DNA from: Inhella crocodyli
Lineage (GTDB): Bacteria; Pseudomonadota; Gammaproteobacteria; Burkholderiales; Burkholderiaceae_C
Direction of reading: 5' to 3'
DNA: 64,000 nucleotides
NCBI RefSeq assembly: GCF_004004565.1
Contig: NZ_SACM01000003.1
Coordinates: forward strand, 452,579-516,578
The translations under genes and the position numbers were made by a program. Below the pieces are notes generated by a model that ran no database searches, was not told the DNA's origin, and saw only the letters and a list, made by a program, of their open reading frames with translations. The number at the start of each line of letters is the position of its first letter. Position 1 is the first letter of the stretch. Below, one piece after another: positions 60,665 to 64,000 of the stretch.

Positions 60665-61066
60665 ATGACCCGAACCCTCTTCATCAGCCTGCCGGTGCGC
60701 GACCTCGCCGCCTCGACGGCCTTCTACCAAGCCATCGGCTTCACGCCGAACCCCGCGCTCAGCAACGCCGAGGGCGCCGCCATGGTGTGGAACGAGGCGG
60801 TGCAGGTCATGCTCGTCACGCTGGCCAAGTGGCGCACCTTCACACAACGGCCCTTGCCCCCGGCGGGCTCGGCCGGGCTGATGCTGTCGCTCTCGCTGGA
60901 CAGCCGCGCCGCCGTGAACGCCATGAACGAGGCCGCCGCGGCGCACGGCGGGCAGGCCGACGTGAACCCGATGGAAGACCTCGGCTTCATGCTGACCCGC
61001 GACTTCGCCGACCCCGACGGCCACCTGTGGGCGGCGCTGTGGATGGACCGCCAGGCCGGCGGCTGA
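60665..61066 (+). CDS. VOC family protein, glyoxalase-like
   Basis: A 133-residue protein from ATG 60665, with GGAG about 6 nt upstream. The start TRTLFISLPVRDLAASTAFY and end FADPDGHLWAALWMD are those of the 'glyoxalase/extradiol-like' proteins often annotated as lactoylglutathione lyase relatives; the middle NAEGAAMVWNEAVQVMLVT is typical of that group. The substrate is unknown. It is convergent with the methyltransferase gene. Confidence 0.85.
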   Translation: MTRTLFISLPVRDLAASTAFYQAIGFTPNPALSNAEGAAMVWNEAVQVMLVTLAKWRTFTQRPLPPAGSAGLMLSLSLDSRAAVNAMNEAAAAHGGQADVNPMEDLGFMLTRDFADPDGHLWAALWMDRQAGG

Positions 61067-61083
61067 GGGAAGGCGGTCTCAGC
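61062..61083. repeat. Inverted repeat at a convergent gene junction
   Basis: GCTGAG (61062-61067) and CTCAGC (61078-61083) flank 10 bases and hold the two convergent stop codons. It resembles the other convergent junctions in this window. Confidence 0.45.
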
Positions 61084-61690
61084 GGGCCGCGTGCAGAACC
61101 AAACCGCCCTTGAGCAGCACCGGCGCCACGTGCGTGAAGCCGGCCTCCCGCAGCGTCAGGCGCTGCTCCTCCACGCTCATGTAGAGCTGGTCGTTGGACA
61201 TGCCGCCATCGCCCGCGAAGTGGTCGCACACCAGGTAGCGGCCGCCGGGCGCCAACACGCTGCGCACCTGCCGGTGCAGCCCCAAGGCATGGCGCTTGTG
61301 GCGCAGCTCGTGCACCGCTTGGTGGGTGATGACGTGGTCGAAGGGGCCCAGCCCCGCCACCCAAGCCGGGTCCTTGAAGCTGCGCTCGACGAACTGCACC
61401 CGCTCTACCGCGCCGCCCAGGCGCGCCCGGGCCATCGCGTGCATCGGCGCCGAGAAGTCCAGCGCCGTGTAGCTCAGGTGCGGCAGCGCATCCAGCAGGT
61501 GCTTCGCCAAGAAGCCCGGGCCCGAACCCAGTTCCAGCACGCAGCGCGCTTGGCCTGCGCTGAGCTCTTCGGCGAACTGGGCGAAGAAGTCGGCGCGCCA
61601 CGGCCGGCGGACCAAGGCCAGCTCGGCCCATTGCTGGGCATCGGTCGGGTCGCGCAGGTCGATGGGGCTGGGGACGTCAGGGGTGGGCAT
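61079..61690 (-). CDS. Class I SAM-dependent methyltransferase
   Basis: A 203-residue enzyme from ATG 61690. Motif I is CVLELGSGPGFLAKHLLDAL at about residues 49-68; the acidic motif II is YTALDFSAPM; FDHVITHQAVHELRH fills motif IV; and LAPGGRYLVCDHFAGDG is motif VI. The nearby substrate-binding region is short. The acceptor molecule is unknown. The gene is single, convergent with the VOC gene, and followed upstream by an SMI1/KNR4 gene on the same strand. Confidence 0.88.
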   Translation of the reverse strand: MPTPDVPSPIDLRDPTDAQQWAELALVRRPWRADFFAQFAEELSAGQARCVLELGSGPGFLAKHLLDALPHLSYTALDFSAPMHAMARARLGGAVERVQFVERSFKDPAWVAGLGPFDHVITHQAVHELRHKRHALGLHRQVRSVLAPGGRYLVCDHFAGDGGMSNDQLYMSVEEQRLTLREAGFTHVAPVLLKGGLVLHAAR

Positions 61691-61836
61691 GGTGGGCAGA
61701 CGCTGGTGTCGTGTGGATCAGGGTGCGAAGGTTGGCAGGTACCGAGCCGTCGCACCGAGTCGAGAGTCGGAGATTGCCCGTCCACAAGCAATTGCACGCG
61801 CGTCACCGCCCGGGTGCCGAACTACGAAGGGTCGCG

Positions 61837-62349
61837 TCATGCGGGGGGTGATGCCTTACCGATTCCATCGTAGGCATCGCCGAGTGAGGCGAATCCTGGG
61901 GCCAGCCAATACGGATGCTCACCACGGTTGGCGAGTAGCCGAAGGAGCAGATCGGTGAACGAGGTGGCAATGACGGGCGTACAGCCTACAACCCCGTGTG
62001 TCTCATGGAAGGAGTCGTAACACCGCCCGCGATGGCCCGGCCCCAGGTCGATCGACAGGTAGTCGCCATTGCCATCCTCGGCCACGGAAAACCACGAGTC
62101 TGAGATGTCGCCGCACTGAGCACTCCCGACGAGCCGGAGGTTCGTCGAGACGAGGTCGGACGGCGCCACGATGTTGAACTGAAAGCCCGCCCCACTGAAG
62201 AGCGTGGCGCCCCCAGCGACCAAGTAGAAAGACCTCAGGTCCTCTGGAAGCTCGAATCCATGCGGAAGCACGGGCAACCCATTGGGTGGCTTGAGGAAGC
62301 AACCTTGCGTGGAAGCAATCTGAGCGATTGTTTGTTGTAGCGACTGCAT
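61837..62349 (-). CDS. SMI1/KNR4 (SUKH) family protein
   Basis: A 170-residue protein from ATG 62349. FELPEDLRSFYLVAGGATLF is the first conserved SUKH block, WFSVAEDGNGDYLSIDLGPG the central one (GdGdy..iDl), and FHETHGVVG with a final SFTDLLLRLLANRG helix completes the fold. SUKH proteins are immunity or regulatory partners, often of toxins. No toxin is adjacent. It is a second SUKH member beside the shorter one at 2941, in a region that again looks somewhat AT-richer. Confidence 0.85.
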   Translation of the reverse strand: MQSLQQTIAQIASTQGCFLKPPNGLPVLPHGFELPEDLRSFYLVAGGATLFSGAGFQFNIVAPSDLVSTNLRLVGSAQCGDISDSWFSVAEDGNGDYLSIDLGPGHRGRCYDSFHETHGVVGCTPVIATSFTDLLLRLLANRGEHPYWLAPGFASLGDAYDGIGKASPPA

Positions 62350-62495
62350 GCTGTAAGCGGGTGGCTGACCATCCCATCTGGACCCACGTGGGGCGACAGT
62401 TTGGACTCGTTCCCGGTCGGCTCGGATTCAGTAGACCGTACGGTGACTGCCGCCCACGATTGCCCGAACCTGACCGCCAAGGTCCCCCATCGGAT

Positions 62496-63731
62496 TCACC
62501 CCATCGCCTCATCCAATGCCATCAACAGCCGGCCGATCTCCTCCGCCGTGTTGTAGTGCGCGATCGAGATTCGCACGACGCCCCCCTGCTTCTCCAGCCC
62601 CAGGGCTTCGATCAGGCGCTTGGCATAGAAGTCGCCGAAACGGATGCCAATGCCATGCGCGTCGACCTGGCGAACGATGGCTTCTGAATGGCGACCCTCG
62701 ACCACAAAGCTGATCGTCGGGACGCGCTCGCCCGCCGTCACCGACGGCAAGCCCATGATGCGGACGCCGCGTCGCTCGCGCAGCCAGCCCAGCACCTGTT
62801 CCGCAAGGGCATCCTCATGGCGTGCAAACGCGTCGAAGGCCAACTGCATGCGGGCGCGGTCATCACCCACCGCGCCGAGTTCGGTGCCCACGTCCTTCAG
62901 GTAGTCGGCAATGCCCGCGCAGCCGTACGACAGCTCGTAGTTCACGTTGCCCCGCTGCAGCTTGTAGGGAATGACCTCGGGGCCGATGAACCCGTGGTTG
63001 AGGCTGGGCAGCGACAGCAGCAGGTCGCGTTGGACCCACAGGACGGCGTAGTGGGGGCCGAACACCTTGTAGAAGCTGAACACGACGGCGTCGGCCTCGC
63101 AGGCCTGGACGTCGACGAGCCGGTGCGGCGCGTAGGCCACCGCGTCGACGCACAGCCGCGCGCCAACCGGGTGGGCACGGCGCGCCACCTCGGCCACCGG
63201 GTTGACGGTGCCCAGGATGTTGGACGCGTGCGTCATCGCGACCCACTTCGTGCGCGGGCCGATCAGCGGATCCAGGTCTTGCAGGCGCAGGCCCAGGCTG
63301 GGGACATCGACGGGCCAGATTCGAACGACGACACCCACCTGGGCGAGCCGAGCCCATGCACCGATGTTGGCCTCGTGGTCCGACTCGGTGACGATGACTT
63401 CATCGCCCGGCTGCAGGCCCGGGCGGAGTGCGTCCACCAGGGTGCCGATCAGCGCCGTGGTCGAAGGCCCCATCACGATCTCGTCGTCGTGGACGGCATT
63501 GACCAAGGTCGCCACGGCACGGCGGGCGCCCAGCACGCGATCGCCTGCCTGCTGCGAGGCAAGGTAGCTGGCGCCGAGTTGCACGTTGTCGTGCAGCAGG
63601 TAATGACGGATTCGGTCGGCGACGCGGGCGAGCACTTGCGACCCCCCCGCGTTGTCCAAGAACACGGTGTCGGAGGCGAGCGCAGGAAACTCGGATCGGA
63701 TGCGCGCGAGGTCGAGCGTGGCTGGGGGCAA
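62496..63731 (-). CDS. Cysteine desulfurase-like aminotransferase (class V)
   Basis: A 411-residue PLP enzyme. TTG 63731 is chosen because AAGGAG lies 6 nt upstream; no ATG is near. Cofactor features are present: IVMGPSTTALIGTLVDAL (phosphate loop), the D in CVDAVAYAPHR, and the Schiff-base lysine in FSFYKVFGPHYAVLW. The opening DTVFLDNAGGSQVLARVADR and ending KQGGVVRISIAHYNTAEEIG place it in the group of cysteine desulfurase-like proteins (VC1184/SufS-related) that act on small molecules. It is not next to isc or suf genes, so its role in cluster assembly is doubtful. Confidence 0.9.
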   Translation of the reverse strand: MPPATLDLARIRSEFPALASDTVFLDNAGGSQVLARVADRIRHYLLHDNVQLGASYLASQQAGDRVLGARRAVATLVNAVHDDEIVMGPSTTALIGTLVDALRPGLQPGDEVIVTESDHEANIGAWARLAQVGVVVRIWPVDVPSLGLRLQDLDPLIGPRTKWVAMTHASNILGTVNPVAEVARRAHPVGARLCVDAVAYAPHRLVDVQACEADAVVFSFYKVFGPHYAVLWVQRDLLLSLPSLNHGFIGPEVIPYKLQRGNVNYELSYGCAGIADYLKDVGTELGAVGDDRARMQLAFDAFARHEDALAEQVLGWLRERRGVRIMGLPSVTAGERVPTISFVVEGRHSEAIVRQVDAHGIGIRFGDFYAKRLIEALGLEKQGGVVRISIAHYNTAEEIGRLLMALDEAMG

Positions 63732-64000
63732 GGTGGGCTCCTTCAGTGGGGCCCATTGTGTTGGCCTCGCCCGGCAGGGCCATGCGACTCAACACCTGGC
63801 TTCGCTGAAGGCCTGCCGCGAGCCCGGAGGCCGCGAGTGGTCAGTTGACGATTGCCTTGCCGCCGACGGCTAACGACCCCTAGCAGCTTTAGCCTTTACC
63901 GTGCGCCGCGCTCGCACGGCCGAGAAAGTGGCCATCAGCACCCACCAACCAACTTGCTTACTGGACAGCTCACCGCCGGCAGCATGCGCGACTGTTTCCA
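63732..64000. other. Right-end intergenic region, no gene seen
   Basis: Upstream region of the cysteine desulfurase-like gene to the window edge. It contains the hairpin CGTGCG-CCGCGCT-CGCACG (63900-63918) and the ribosome site AAGGAG for the enzyme gene. No reading frame here resembles a protein. Confidence 0.5.

Noticed and set aside
62383..62392. CCCACGTGGG palindrome upstream of the SMI1/KNR4 gene
   Set aside because: A single GC-rich 10-bp palindrome is expected by chance in this composition and has no second supporting element.
63900..63918. Hairpin near the right edge as a terminator
   Set aside because: The stem is good but no T-tract follows and the gene it would terminate lies outside the window.

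Overview
The window is GC-rich, densely packed bacterial chromosome. The gene families (NnrU, the Gcr 'site-specific recombinase' membrane family, a 2CSK_N histidine kinase, a uraD-allC fusion with puuD/puuE and xdhABC, and CGGGG-type lipoproteins) suggest a betaproteobacterium of the order Burkholderiales, perhaps near Rubrivivax, Inhella or Ideonella. This is inferred from gene content; there is no rRNA, tRNA or universal marker to confirm it. Many neighbouring genes overlap by 4 bases (ATGA or GTGA), so operons with translational coupling are common. Several starts are TTG and were chosen from Shine-Dalgarno spacing.

Layout. 0-2.9 kb: a LamB-type sugar porin cut by the left edge, then a small minus-strand group (VOC protein, thioesterase, GNAT). 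The GNAT gene is broken by a 262-bp element with perfect 32-bp terminal inverted repeats. 2.9-4.9 kb: an AT-richer islet of small genes (SUKH/SMI1-like, DUF2750, DUF6678-like, DUF695). 5-14 kb: DUF4188-SDR pair with a divergent LysR regulator, an Hsp20 gene with a sigma32-like promoter and an FNR/Anr-like box, a membrane-tethered receiver-domain protein, a TctD/TctE-like two-component system, and an esterase. 14-21 kb: an ABC importer without binding protein, an ExeA/GspB pair, and a queuosine-type operon encoding a three-domain QueD-like protein and QueE. 21-27.6 kb: two tandem propeller-GGDEF diguanylate cyclases. 27.6-39.8 kb: DUF1501/DUF1800 pair, a sugar dehydrogenase-TonB receptor-HutD operon, SLATT-like and NnrU membrane proteins, PhoX, and a Gcr-family membrane protein.

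39.8-51.5 kb is a purine-degradation island built from two divergent operons around a 47-bp promoter region. The left operon is gntR, puuE, uraD-allC and an M20 hydrolase. The right operon is uraH, puuD, xdhA, xdhB, xdhC and guaC. Together they cover xanthine to urate, hydroxyisourate, OHCU, allantoin, allantoate and beyond, with GMP reductase feeding guanine nucleotides towards IMP.

51.5-60.2 kb is the most intriguing part. Two paralogous metallophosphoesterase lipoproteins, a small secreted helical protein, a secreted protein of unknown function, a PEBP-YHYH lipoprotein, a ricin-type lectin and an OmpR-type two-component system lie together. Four of their upstream regions carry the same palindrome TGAC-N6-GTCA, the shape of the CusR/CopR box. 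I read this as one regulon of the local two-component system, and an uncharacterised envelope module. 60.2-64 kb: two VOC proteins, a methyltransferase, an SMI1/KNR4 protein and a cysteine-desulfurase-like enzyme, then a final 269 bases with no gene seen. No stretch above 300 bases is empty; no tRNA, rRNA or CRISPR array was seen.
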